This document shows positions 27,601-38,333 of a stretch of DNA of 64,000 nt, piece by piece. The stretch spans positions 48,787,682 through 48,851,681 of the forward strand of contig NC_088300.1 of the NCBI RefSeq assembly GCF_032854445.1, written 5' to 3'. Under the pieces are notes generated by a model. That model was given only the letters and a program-made list of their open reading frames with translations. It was not told the DNA's origin and did no database searches. Every line of letters begins with the position of its first letter. Position 1 is the first letter of the stretch. Position numbers and translations under genes: made by a program. Source of the DNA: Liolophura sinensis (taxonomy: Eukaryota > Mollusca > Polyplacophora > Chitonida > Chitonidae).

Positions 27601-28562
27601 CTAACCCCAACTTCCAGTATATGTGCGAGGGCCCCCACGCTGAACTCTCAAGAACTCGTATCTCTAATATAGGCCCTATATACAACATACATAAAACTAC
27701 CAGTAATTGAGATTAATTTAGTTAAGTTCAGAGACAATGGTATGGACTAAAACATACATATCTCTGTGTATTTCTCATATACATTTATAAAGAATAACAT
27801 AACACAACACTCATGTGTTAATGTAGAGTACCCCACCTCTGCCTATTGAAAATACATCATACTATGTATCATTAAACAGCAAAAGAAATGTAACTGATAT
27901 AAATTATAAACTTTGGATGATTAATACGACACTGTCATTGTCAGAAATTTTTAAAAATTTTTTACTTGGCTTGCTTAGTGTCATCATCTGTGTCATTACA
28001 AGTTCAAAATATTGAAAGTTCTGCACGTTCTTAACAGACCATGCGACTGTCTTACAAGATAATGTCAAATAATTAGAAAGGATTTAATTAGTGTATAGTC
28101 TTGACATAGTCTATATACTATATGTATTCTGGGGATTATTTTGACGGGTTGGTTGTTGTGCTGTGCAAAATTGGGACAGAGATACAGTGAAATGCAGATA
28201 TGCACATTCTTTCACAAATGCCACATCATGATACCCTTAATTGTCACTTGAGTTACAGGCCAAGCTTTCTCAGAGGCATTTCTTTACAATTCCTAATCGC
28301 TAAAACAAAACACTGTCAAACAATCTTAACTTTAACAGCAGTTGAATCAAAGTGTGAGAGGAGAGAAATTCCATCACCTGATGATTCTCTGATAACAGTG
28401 GACCATACAGATTTATGTATAAACAAACAGACATCATCATGTAACGGCACCATAAATGTCCTCATATGAAATTGGCAGGCTCTATCACCAAACTGTGTGA
28501 CAGACCCTATATTACCAGTCATATGAAGCCTACAGTCTTACCAAGTTTAAGGGAGAATCCAT
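24618..28562 (-). CDS. NRBF2: Nuclear receptor-binding factor 2 (NRBF2), autophagy PI3-kinase subunit
   Basis: Coding exons on the minus strand are 28562-28542 (MDSPLNL, 21 nt), 27264-27180 and 25393-24618. They join in phases 0 and 1 to 293 residues; human NRBF2 has 287. The N terminus MDSPLNLAHQQARKADHVMK, then TGKFEDAIYCHKRASEHILD, is the MIT-type three-helix domain (about 5-85). DSLLQYLANRH follows at about 143-153, then a coiled coil from KTIIEELRIHNEELRKHIS (about 190-236) and the conserved acidic motif LPSLDLPPLEMPHFDF at about 249-264. Known role of the family (yeast Atg38): it binds Atg14-Beclin1-Vps34-Vps15 and tunes autophagic PI3-phosphate production. Exon 1 was chosen because its ATG and CTTG/GTAAGA donor sit in frame and restore the vertebrate-like PLNLAHQQ junction. 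Intron 2 holds two SINEs; intron 1 holds a foldback element. Confidence 0.93.
25735..25990 (+). mobile_element. SINE (family 1), two stacked 3' ends, NRBF2 intron 2
   Basis: A headless copy from CTCATGCTGGCTTCCTCTCC runs to AATATTCTTGCATAAACAAC at about 25875. A second 3' end (CTCACCATAATGCTGGTTGC, GAAATATTCTTGTGTATG, then AAATAAAT) follows at 25908-25990. This looks like an insertion next to, or a duplication of, the 3' domain. It is antisense to NRBF2. Confidence 0.75.
26636..26881 (+). mobile_element. SINE (family 1), near full length, NRBF2 intron 2
   Basis: The head is AGCCCCTCTAACCGTGGTG, with GCGCAATGACCCAGGAGCCT, a B-box-like GCGAGTTCAAGTCCAG, then GGGAAGGTCTGCCAGCAAAC, ATAATGCTGGCAGTCGTCAT, AAATATTCTTGAGTATGGCG and AATAAATT. 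The short motif TATACTT lies on both sides (near 26624 and 26882) and may be the target duplication. Confidence 0.85.
27479..27672. mobile_element. Foldback (hairpin) element in NRBF2 intron 1
   Basis: The left arm (about 27482-27546: GAGATATGAATTCTCAGGAG, ACGGGGGCGCTCCCACATAT) and the right arm (about 27604-27670, reading as its reverse complement GAGATACGAGTTCTTGAGAG, GTGGGGGCCCTCGCACATAT) pair over about 60 bp with mismatches. The loop is about 57 bp. It is GC-rich against an AT-rich intron. There is no coding capacity and no clear target duplication, so it is a non-autonomous foldback transposon or a structured repeat. Confidence 0.75.
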
Positions 28563-28900
28563 TCAGATATGACACAAACTGTCTTCCTTTCCTCATTCAG
28601 TTTCAACTGTCAGTCCAAACCACAACAACACAATATGACAAACCCATCTACGAACTGATTGGTTGAATTGATGACCAAGGGAGGTCATCCTCGTGACACT
28701 ACACTCCTGACAGAGTAGTTCCCCTTGTACAACATCAGCTCAAGTCGTCTACATGTCTTAAATGCATATATGAGCTAGACTGACATAACATATCGACAGA
28801 CCGTTAAGTTGGTAGATCATTAATCATACCTGTAGTGAAACCGAATTATACTTTTCACTTCTGCTCGATTTTACAAAAAAAAAACTATTCGAAAATTCTC
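28563..28900 (-). promoter_or_regulatory. Likely NRBF2 promoter and 5' UTR
   Basis: It lies directly upstream of the NRBF2 start codon. A CCAATC box reads on the minus strand at 28659-28664, about 100 nt upstream of the ATG. No TATA box stands between them. A CTACAG/GTATGA donor-like site at about 28826 could end an alternative upstream noncoding exon. Confidence 0.4.
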
Positions 28901-31900
28901 CAAATGATCAATGTAAATTTGAAATTTGAAATACATGTGATATTCTAGTGGCCTACTTTTCTATAAGTACGGAACACGGTTGTAAAACTTAAGCTTCAGC
29001 GACGGAAACATTTCTTACAGATAATAGACTATTATAAGGCTGGACCTAGAATTGTGCTTAGTCGAATAATGCCTGAGACTTTAGAACTGGCATTTCTAAT
29101 TATTATAAACTTCTCCTTTCAGCGCTCAGAATGAAGCTATAAGCTGATCGTCCCGGTGTTAATGTATTGTGACCGGATAGGGCATCAATTTGGTTGGCAT
29201 ATTCCTTCAGTCATTACTATACGGTAGATCTACGTGTCAGGAACAAGGAGCGAAGTCCGTGACTGAAAAATTACAAATTTTATTTCTAAGTTTCAGACAC
29301 GAGCCGGCTTGTGAATGGTTTACGGTACACTACAGTGCTTTCTAGAACGAGTCGACGACTAAGGAGATAATGTAAGGTAGAAAGTGTGGGAAATTATCTG
29401 TAGATCCTAGAGTACATTGATTTATTTTAGTCGCTGTTGATTGTTTTCTTAGTATGCCGACCAGAAAAAATTTTTAGAATTAAAAAAAGGATTATAAAGC
29501 AGAAATTTTCAATAACTTTGTCTTCTTTGTAACCGTCTTTGGTCATGGGCGTGATTTCAGTCTTAATAAGTGTTGTCTCATAGAAGTATACTTTAAGAAT
29601 ATTTACTGTAAAATCACAATATGTTCATGTTTTCTAAGCAAGTTAGACATTGGCATTCATTTGTATTTAATAATTTGTTGGTGGGGTTCACGTCAACTCC
29701 TTCCCTCGATGCATTACAGAAAAATACCACTTTGTTTTCTTCAGTCATAATCATTTTTTTTAAATTATGTCCAGACCTGTTATTACGGTATATATACGAC
29801 AGCCGCATGTATATACATATGTATGCTGACGAGCACGCCTTAAGTCTTATTTTGGCCAATCAGTATCGTCCCTGTTTTCAGTCTTCCAGGCGTCAGTAGG
29901 CCTACAAGTCGTCTATTTCCTGTTGTTGAGTAAGTGGGCTCAATCAGATCAATTTACCTGTATAAGAAAGTTCCGGTTCATCACTGATAAGCCGGCTATT
30001 CACACAATATCTGCTTCTATATGACTTTTCAAGAATTTGATCTCGTTTGTCATGCTTGTCATCAGTTTTTGTGCATTTATGCTGTAAGCCTATACTGTTG
30101 TTTTCTTTTCCTTGAGAGTGGGTGTGATCACAGTTACCGCAAATGGAGTTAAAAGCTGTTAGCTCAACTGGAACGCCACTTTAACCATTCAGCTTATAGA
30201 GAGGTTAAGTGAGTCAAATGGGCTAACTCATTTTACATAAGAATGACGCCATTTTGCCATTTAGATGCCTGATGAGCAGGACAGCCTGACTTATGCACTC
30301 CTCGCCCATTACCTTTTCGTTTGTTTACGAAATCAAATTTGACTTATGCAAACAACGCTTTATGTTCGGAAAATAAAGGAACTGATAATTGGTTGTATTA
30401 TTTATTACCATTGTGTACTGAAATGGCCATACTGACATGGAACAATCTTGTTATCTATCTTTGGGGATATAGGTTTCACCTGAACGATTTTTTGGCTCGA
30501 TGGTTCATGGTAGGCCTTTTGACATGAGCTTAGGTTATGCTTCTGTTAAACAGGTGGCCCCGAAAACTGTAACTATCACGTATGTTTACTAAGACGATGC
30601 ATATGTATAAATTATATTTCGCATAAAAAAACACGGACACTGCGTCTATGAGATTTTCACCTGTAATTTATTCATACCTCAGCAGCCATACCTCAATATA
30701 ATAATCTTTAAAAAAGTTTTCAAACATTTTTGGCGACAGCACAGAAAAAAATATTCACGGGCGCGCAAAGCTTTCGCAAGTAAACTGAGTCCTGTATCTA
30801 CATGGGAGAAATATGATTATTTCTCAGTGAGGGCAAAATGTCACTCGCTAAAGAAAATTGAATAAAAGAAAACTATAAAAGATACATTTATAGACTATGA
30901 TCGTTCGCACGTTAAGTGTCTGTAGTTGAAATTTTGAACGTAGACCTGTCTGACTGACTTCAGTCTTTATTCGGCAATCACCTGTTTGTGACTCCTCGTC
31001 AGTGTTACTACAACTTCCCCGATTCAAGGTGTTATAATCACTCGAAACGTCACACAGTTCCACCATTATTACTTTTTAGTTTTTATTCCTTCATTTCAGT
31101 TTACCAGCAAGCAAAATTTAAGCAATGGTTGTATACACGTGTTCACAGGTGGACGGCTGTTTGCACAATAATTAAGCATGCACAAGGTCATTGCGGGGGT
31201 ATGTAACTTAGGCCTATTTAGATTTTGCGTTCATGGACTAAAATAATGAAATGACGACAAGGAAGAGAAAATGTCGACGACGCTTCATTAAATCTGTCAG
31301 GAGCAGTTAAGTAGATCTCTGCTCGTAACAGTGAAAAGCGGTTAAGCAGCAATCGCATGTAGTATTGCTGGATGTGTGCGCAGGCCGCTCTGTTCAGATA
31401 TGTACAGTGAGCCGTCAGCGTGGACCTTCCTCGGTCATATCACACGTCACCACAAATAATCGATACGACGAGTTCGCTATAGCCCGGTGTGTTATACCGG
31501 AGTAATAATACACTATAGCGTGAGTGACGGCTTCACTTCATTTACTAGCACAGTGACGTCAGAGCTTACTCTCGATCTGCGCAGACTCCGACTCAAGGAG
31601 TCTGAGGACGTCACGTGTCAGTTTTTGCTCTCATTATCCCGCGACTTTACCCGAAATATTCCCCTATTTATAGGCTTCCTGATCGTTATTACTGTTCTAT
31701 TTTGGTTTGTTTTCTCGCGTTTTAGAAGATGTTCTGTAATTTCTCCCTCACTTAACCGAACTGTCAGCAATTTCTATGATAGAAATTCATTATTGGGCAC
31801 ATAAACCACTTTAAAATATCGCCGTTTAATTTCTTTCAGTTGCTGCTTTAATTAACGACGTTTGTTTGCTTGGTTAACATATATAATATCACTTTGAATT

Positions 31901-32689
31901 AATGTTATTTGGGTCATATCATAGCGGTTTTTTCAGCGCATTGTTTTAAAACAGCCACTGTATTTATAGTGGAGACTACCACTAGACATGCATGATCAAA
32001 ATGACATGTAGACTACACTTTCGAGAATGTACCTTTGAAAATTTTATATCGAACATGTATGAACATACATAACACAAAAAGTGTTTTCGTTTGTTGACAG
32101 CCAAGCGGCAAAGACAAAATATTGCTCTCTTTATTTGGTCACATGAATATCTGACACCATGCAGCTTTTGCCGCTGTTCAGTGGCCATTCGTGTCCATGC
32201 TGTGACTGACTCTTGCCATAAATGAGTAATACGTTAACAGTTTTCCTACAAAACATCATCACAAAAAATTGAATGAACACAAGACTGCACGTCTTAGGTC
32301 CGAATTACTTCAGGTGGGAAAAACTTCCTTAACATAGACACTGTACACTGTAAATGTATAGACTGAATCCAGGCGATGACATTATCTTGGCTCCAAATGA
32401 ATTCTGTTTTGGTTCTTTAATCGGCTTACAAAAGCATTTAATTACCAGCTCTTATAACAGCCCCTTTGTAGGATACTATTATAGGGTACTTGCACATATT
32501 ATAGTTTTCATACTGATTTGCAAATTATCACAGTATTCCGTGTGTCAATATATTATTTGTTTGACTACTTTAGGTTTCAGGTTGCCCTCAGTGTTCTTTC
32601 AGTCACTTCACGACGGTGTTTGCTCGCAGCAGGCCAACATATTTACGGTGCTGGTTCAGGGTATGGCCAGATGTACCAGGCCATAAACC
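28901..32689. other. Intergenic, no gene recognised
   Basis: Open frames are short, without recognisable motifs. The most structured part is 31380-31810: it is CG-richer, with TGACGTCA at 31554-31561, a GACGTCA overlapping a CACGTG E-box at 31607-31617, a small GACTCC/GGAGTC hairpin at about 31582-31604 and TATTTATA at 31665-31672. This arrangement looks like a promoter, but the open frame over it (31487-31804, one hydrophobic stretch, no ATG) is not a convincing gene. Confidence 0.45.
31554..31672 (+). promoter_or_regulatory. CRE / E-box / TATA cluster, orphan promoter candidate
   Basis: Within 120 bp are a perfect CREB-type palindrome TGACGTCA (31554), a second CRE core fused to the E-box CACGTG (31607-31617) and a TATTTATA box (31665). 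The order suits a plus-strand start near 31700. No downstream coding exon is recognised, so the target gene, if any, is unknown. Confidence 0.35.
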
Positions 32690-34385
32690 TTAACTAGTAT
32701 ATGTATCTGTAAACCGTAATGTCATATGCCAAATACACCAGACATGACGCCTAACCTTGTGCTCTGTATCTGAAGATTAATGACAGCGTGCTGTTAAACA
32801 CGCTAAACGTAACACCCCACCTAATGTTTAGCAGGCTATCTGTAGATTCGGGCCACCTGGATCCCCAAACGCCCTGCCAAATGCACCATCAGACACGACG
32901 CAGACATGACGCGTAAACTAGTGTTCAGTTTCTGTAGATTTACGGTAACGCCACTCCAAATACACCAGATATGGCGCGTAACCTTGTGCTCAGTATCTGT
33001 AGATTTACATTAACACCATTACAAATACACCAGACATGACGCGTAACTTAGTGTTCAGCATCTGTAGATTTACGGTAACACTATGCCCAATACACCAGAC
33101 ATGACGCGTAACTTAGTGTTCAGTATCTGTAGATTTACAGTAACACCATGCCAAATACACCAGATATGGCACGTAACCTTGTGCTCAGTATCTGTAGATT
33201 TACAGTAACACCATTACAAATACACCAGACATGACGCGTAACTTAGTGTTCAGCATCTGTAGATTTACGGTAACACTATGCCCAATACACCAGACATGAC
33301 ACGTAACTTAGTGTTCAGTATCTGTAGATTTACAGTAGCACCATGACAAATACACCAGACATGACGCGTAACTTAGTGTTCAGTATCTGTAGATTTACGG
33401 TAACAGTATGCCCAATACACCAGACATGACACGTAACTTAGTGTTCAGTATCTGTAGATTTACAGTAACACCATACCAAATACACCAGACATGACGCGTA
33501 ACTTAGTGTTCAGTATCTGTAGATTTACGGTAACAGTATGCCAAATACACCAGACATGACACGTAACTTAGTGTTCAGTATCTGTAGATTTACAGTAACA
33601 CCATACCAAATACACCAGACATGACGCGTAACTTAGTGTTCAGTATCTGTAGATTTACAGTAACACCATGACAAATACACCAGACATGACACGTAACTTA
33701 GTGTTCAGTATCTGCAGATTTACAGTAACACCATTACAAATACACCAGACATGACGCGTAACTTAGTGTTCAGTATCTGTAGATTTACGGTAACACTATG
33801 CCCAATACACCAGACATGACGCGTAACTCAGTGTTCAGTATCTGTAGATTTACAATAACACTATGGCCAATACACCAGACATGACGCGTAACTTAGTGTT
33901 CAGTATCTGTAGATTTACAGTAACACTATGCCCAATACACCAGACATGACGCGTAACTTAGTGTTCAGTATCTGTAGATTTACAGTAACACCATACCAAA
34001 TACACCAGACATGACGCGTAACTTAGTGTTCAGTATCTGTAGATTTACGGTAACACTATGCCCAATACACCAGACATGACGCGTAACTTAGTGTTCAGTA
34101 TCTGTAGATTTACAGTAACACCATACCAAATACACCAGACATGACGCGTAACTTAGTGTTCAGTATCTGTAGATTTACAGTAACACCATGCCAAATACAC
34201 CAGACATGACGCGTAACTTAGTGTTCAGTATCTGTAGATTTACAGTAACACCATGACAAATACACCAGACATAACGACTAAGCTAGTGTTATGTATCTGC
34301 AGATTTAATGGAACGTCAAGCGCCATGCAAAATACATGCACCAGACATGACGCCTCACCTATAGTGTTATGTATCTGTGGATTGA
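32690..34385 (+). repeat. 65-bp satellite with 130- and 195-bp higher-order periods
   Basis: Units contain CCAAATACACCAGACATGAC, GCGTAACTTAGTGTTCAGTA, TCTGTAGATTTACAGTAACA and CCATG. The core at about 32930-34275 has about 21 units, with decayed units at both edges. The variant ATGGC occurs at 32971 and 33166 (195 bp apart). The variant ATGACACG occurs at 33296, 33426, 33556 and 33686, exactly 130 bp apart. This shows amplification of dimers and trimers. No coding function is seen. Confidence 0.95.
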
Positions 34386-36040
34386 TTTCATTCCGTCTTA
34401 AGTTTAAGTATTTAAGTTTAGTGTATGATTATAGTTATGGTTGTTGAATTCATCGCGTAAGCGTGGTCTAATCATCTGACGGAGAAGCCATCCAACATAT
34501 AATTTGTATCGGCATGTCTTCAGTGGCGGCAGCACTTTGGTGGCATGGATTCGCCCAGCCACAAGAAGACACAGTGTATGTACACACACCCAGTGACTCC
34601 CCGTCGTCATATGACAGATCAAGTATTAAGTACGACGTGAACTCCCAAGCATACATGCATACAGCATATGACTTACCGCAAACCCCGAATAACCTTTTCA
34701 GTCTTATGTACTCTAAACGGATATCTGACTGACTTATGTCTAGTGCAAGTCTTAATATGTATTACGGTATAACCAATTTCAAGAAATCGAATTATCAATG
34801 GAATTATAGCAGTAGGTTTATGTCATGTATGAAGGCATATAAATCCTACACCATTACTATTATGGGATTTCAATCCCGTTCACCTGTTTCCTGAAATATT
34901 TTAGTTTTATTGTATTAAAAGTTTTTAATGTAATATTTTTGTAGAACCATATATCTTCATCATTTCAGAAAATTTCCTGCCCCCTAATCAACATATCACT
35001 GGCGTGAGAGCGTTTCTCGGGTGTTAGTGGGCGAATATCCTTAGCGACACCCTGATGTTACCCAACCTTGAGGACCCTTTTGTAAGCCCTTCTTCCTGTC
35101 CCTTGACCCTTGTTTTACCACCCACTCTTTCCTCGTGCCCCCAAGACTGCCGTCCCATTCAGGCATCTGAGAAAAGTTTCCGCCTCGTACTTATCAGGGG
35201 GCGCTGCTGCAGTCTATTTTGTACACATACTTATACGTAGACCTCTCATTATCACGTTTTCTTCAATGCACATACATAGCCAGATTTTCCATAAATTGAC
35301 AACTCGATGTTATTTCAACATTTATAGGATATTTGAGGAGATAAACCTTCACTGAAATTATTTCGCTCCGAATTATCATTGAGTAACACGCAGGGGTGTG
35401 ACATTACGCCGAAGACTCGTACGCGTGGGCGTAAATCATAACTCTGTGTGCCAAAGGCGCAGGTTATGCTATTACACACCGACGATAGGATTAGGCGCAA
35501 CGATACCCATACCTAGGTCAAAACCTGTTTGTCTACGTTTAGAGATTTTTCGCAAGTACATGGCCTAAAGTTATATTACTTTACATAGAAGTTGTCAAAT
35601 TAACCTTTTCATACATGTTAAAACGAACGTGTGGAAATTGAACACAGACGCACAGCACAGCGTCATTTTCTGTGTACCTTGAAACAAATGTAACACTTAG
35701 ACCATGCAGTAAGTTATGTTTCTTCCCAAAACTGTTTAAATCAACAGACTGTGACATGTGTGTGCTTTAACTGGACTAATGTTAAAGCAGGGACGATACT
35801 ATGTAGTTAGAGCAGTGACTGTAGTCTTTTAATGTAAACATTGTGCACAAAATGAAAGTAAATCATAATATATGAATATCTATCAAATTACAAACAATAA
35901 ATGGGTAGGCATTTCTTTTAAATTTATGTATTTATTTATTGAATGTTTGTATTTATTTAATGAACGTTCAGCTTTCACTTGCATTTCACTTGCATGACGC
36001 CATTTTAGTTTGTGGTAGGTGAAACCATGGTAGAGCGTTG
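34386..36040. other. Intergenic, nothing recognised
   Basis: AT-rich DNA with short open frames only. No SINE, tandem array or exon is recognisable. A modestly GC-richer patch at 35040-35210 contains no motif I can name. Confidence 0.5.
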
Positions 36041-36044
36041 GGGT

Positions 36045-36140
36045 AAACCACCACCTTAATTCTCCAGACACTGCACGGTCGTCTGACATGTGCTGGATTC
36101 GAACTTGCGATCCAAGGACTGATCGACCTTGGCGAGGAAG
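36045..36140 (-). mobile_element. tRNA-like SINE head fragment
   Basis: On the minus strand CCTTGGATCGCAAGTTCGAATCC keeps a B-box-like core (AAGTTCGAATCC), followed by AGCACATGTCAGACGAC. No complete cloverleaf can be drawn and no known 3' end follows. It is probably a SINE head or tRNA relic. Confidence 0.4.
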
Positions 36141-36871
36141 ATCCTTTAAGCAGGTGAGCAAGAGAGTCCAGCAAAGGCATGGCCGCATCCAACGCATCTA
36201 TTCGTCTTATTCATTTGGGAACATGTTCGATTTTAAATTCGGTCATGCACCGTAACGATGGGATGTATTTACTCATCCACGATCAGAGTATGCAGGTGGT
36301 GTTTCGTTGTTACCAGTGGGAGTTTGCAGAATCATTGCGCTGTGATATATAGGATCAGTAATGAGCCAGTGACGTGAGGCCACCATTTTGTTGCGGACAC
36401 TTTGGGGAGAAAATGTCGATGGCCAAACTGTTTTGATACATTTATTTTTATTTTAATTGGTGTTTAACGCGGGGGCGTAGATGGGGAGGGTGGAAGTGTA
36501 ATCAGATTCTACAGAAATACCTGCGAGTAGAAACTTCCGGGCTTCCTGTGTTATTTACACTATTGCGTATAACATGACTGGAAAAGTAACAGTCCGCAGT
36601 CTTCACTTGACGCCAGAAAGATAACTGATTGATTGATTGGTTAATTGTTCTTTCACCCCAAACATAAGAGTTTTTTTTTCATTAATACGATGGCGGTCAG
36701 TTTCATGCGCATAAAGGAAACCGGATAAATCGCCGAAATGATGGCCGAGTATTTACACGTGTAACATTCAGACTTACACGCTATGCTGGTGGAAGACAAG
36801 TGGTCTTCAACCAACATGAACGTAACTGCGCGAACGGCACAAACTAGAGCCCTCGATTACTTTTATTGTCC

Positions 36872-36960
36872 CCAACAGGGAGGCATATTACATACATTCT
36901 AAGGACTCCTTCGTCGTCATATACGCACGACCTTAAACCCCAACACTCAATCACTCACTT
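36872..36960 (+). mobile_element. SINE 3' part (family 2)
   Basis: CAACAGGGAGGCATATTACA, CTAAGGACTCCTTCGTCGTC and ACGACCTTAAACCCCAACAC, ending in a CACTC tail, match the 3' portion of the copy at 8884-9208. Confidence 0.75.
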
Positions 36961-37194
36961 CAATTGTCACAAAGTCCAGGCACTACGAACAGAGAGAGCG
37001 GGGAATCTATACAATTTCTTTAACCAAGCCTTTACTGAACACACATCTGGCATACATCGTGTTTACGCGAGAGATGCATATTTCTGGTAACTTTATATTA
37101 TCCATGTGGGTTCTATCTTCTTCTCGGTCAGGGAAGTTTAAAAAATTCTTTTATGTCCATTATTATCAGAAGGCGGCCGGTGGCGCTGTCTTGT

Positions 37195-37330
37195 GTTGTT
37201 CAGTATGAGTCGACCCGGGTTTCATCCCTGGTCTTCCGACTTCGAGACGGACACTCTAACCACTAGGCCACCGCAGCGGTCAATTCTAGAGTAAAACGTT
37301 AAATAACAATCAAATAAATAAATACCCCAA
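37195..37330 (-). mobile_element. SINE head (family 3) beside a family 1-like tail
   Basis: On the minus strand CCGCTGCGGTGGCCTAGTGG, TTAGAGTGTCCGTCTCGAAG and GGATGAAACCCGGGTCGAC form the tRNA-like head seen at 1001-1362. On the plus strand it is followed by AGTAAAACGTTAAATAACAA and TCAAATAAATAAATA, a family 1 type tail in the other orientation. This suggests a composite or nested pair. Confidence 0.6.
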
Positions 37331-38089
37331 AACAATCATTGTTGTAAGTAAGAGCGTTTGTCTTGTAAGCCATGCAGAGTTCAGGATTCAACTCGGAGTC
37401 CGATCATCCCTGAAACTAAAACTTAAAAAAAAAAAAAAACAATCGCGGAGTTTCTTCCCTTGGCTCTCACAGCATAAATGGATGGGCGCGGCGATGTAGT
37501 GGCAAGGTAGGAGTGTCATATACTCTGTTGTACTGGATCGGGCTTCGTGTCTTCAACACGGCATCACAGTGAGGAAGCAGGATAAATATATATAGTAATT
37601 CGGACCAGCTTACAAGTAGGTAACGTGGTGATACAACCGGAATGAGATTATGAGCGTATGAAGGAAACAAAGAAACAAATCCGCTAATACAGTTATCCCG
37701 GCATGTGCTAAAGAACTCTAACAGTTAAATATGGTACGTCTAACTCTGAAGCACTTGTATCGTGATTGTTCAGATACCGCTTCATCAACAACATGGCGAT
37801 GATTGTTACATAATAATATAAACAATTCAAAACTCAGACATTTGTTGTAACAATGACGGTACTTCCAGGTAGTATTACAACAGAAAAGGGGGATAGATTA
37901 TTGATAAATATACAATTTTCCAGAAGACCAGTCTTACATTTATTTTTGACATATGTTCTTTCAGAATTGTTTTCACGCATTTTCTTTGCCTAATAATATG
38001 ACAGGTATAGTTCTGCATGCATCTAAACGACGCTTTTCATCGACACGCGAGGTCATCCGATCAAATCCTAATGGCAATGATTTGTATCA
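37331..38089. other. Intergenic, nothing recognised
   Basis: AT-rich sequence with a poly(A) run near 37425-37440 and no exon or repeat that I can identify. Confidence 0.5.
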
Positions 38090-38333
38090 GTTAGTTAATT
38101 TGGTAGAGCGTCCGCTTCCAGTGCGGTAGATCCAGGCTCAATCCTGGGTCGAGTCACACCAGTCACACCTATGTAGGGGATAGTGCCACGACTGCTTGAC
38201 CCGTATCAGGAAATCCATCTTACAACAAGGAGGCACATTACATGCACTATAAGGATTCCTTGGTCGTCATATGACTGAAAAATTGTTAAGTACGACGTTA
38301 AATCCCACACTCACTCACCCACTCAAAGCGCTT
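38090..38333 (+). mobile_element. SINE (family 2), internally deleted
   Basis: The head reads TAATTTGGTAGAGCGTCCGC, TTCCAGTGCGGTAGATCCAG, then GCTCAATCCTGGGTCGAGTC (A- and B-box-like). Then come GTTGACCCGTATCAGG, AACAAGGAGGCACATTACAT and the 3' end CATATGACTGAAAAATTG, ACGACGTTAAATCCC with a CACTC tail. Relative to 8884-9208 it lacks about 80 bp in the middle but keeps the complete head. Confidence 0.8.

Noticed and set aside
31487-31804. 105-codon frame with one hydrophobic segment
   Set aside because: It opens at a GTG with no ATG inside, shows no recognised domain and overlaps promoter-like motifs. Kept only as an orphan regulatory candidate.
32690-34385. CRISPR-like regular repeats
   Set aside because: Units are head to tail with no unique spacers, and the genome is clearly animal; it is a satellite.
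36045-36140. A further complete tRNA gene
   Set aside because: Only a B-box-like core is present; acceptor and anticodon stems cannot be formed.
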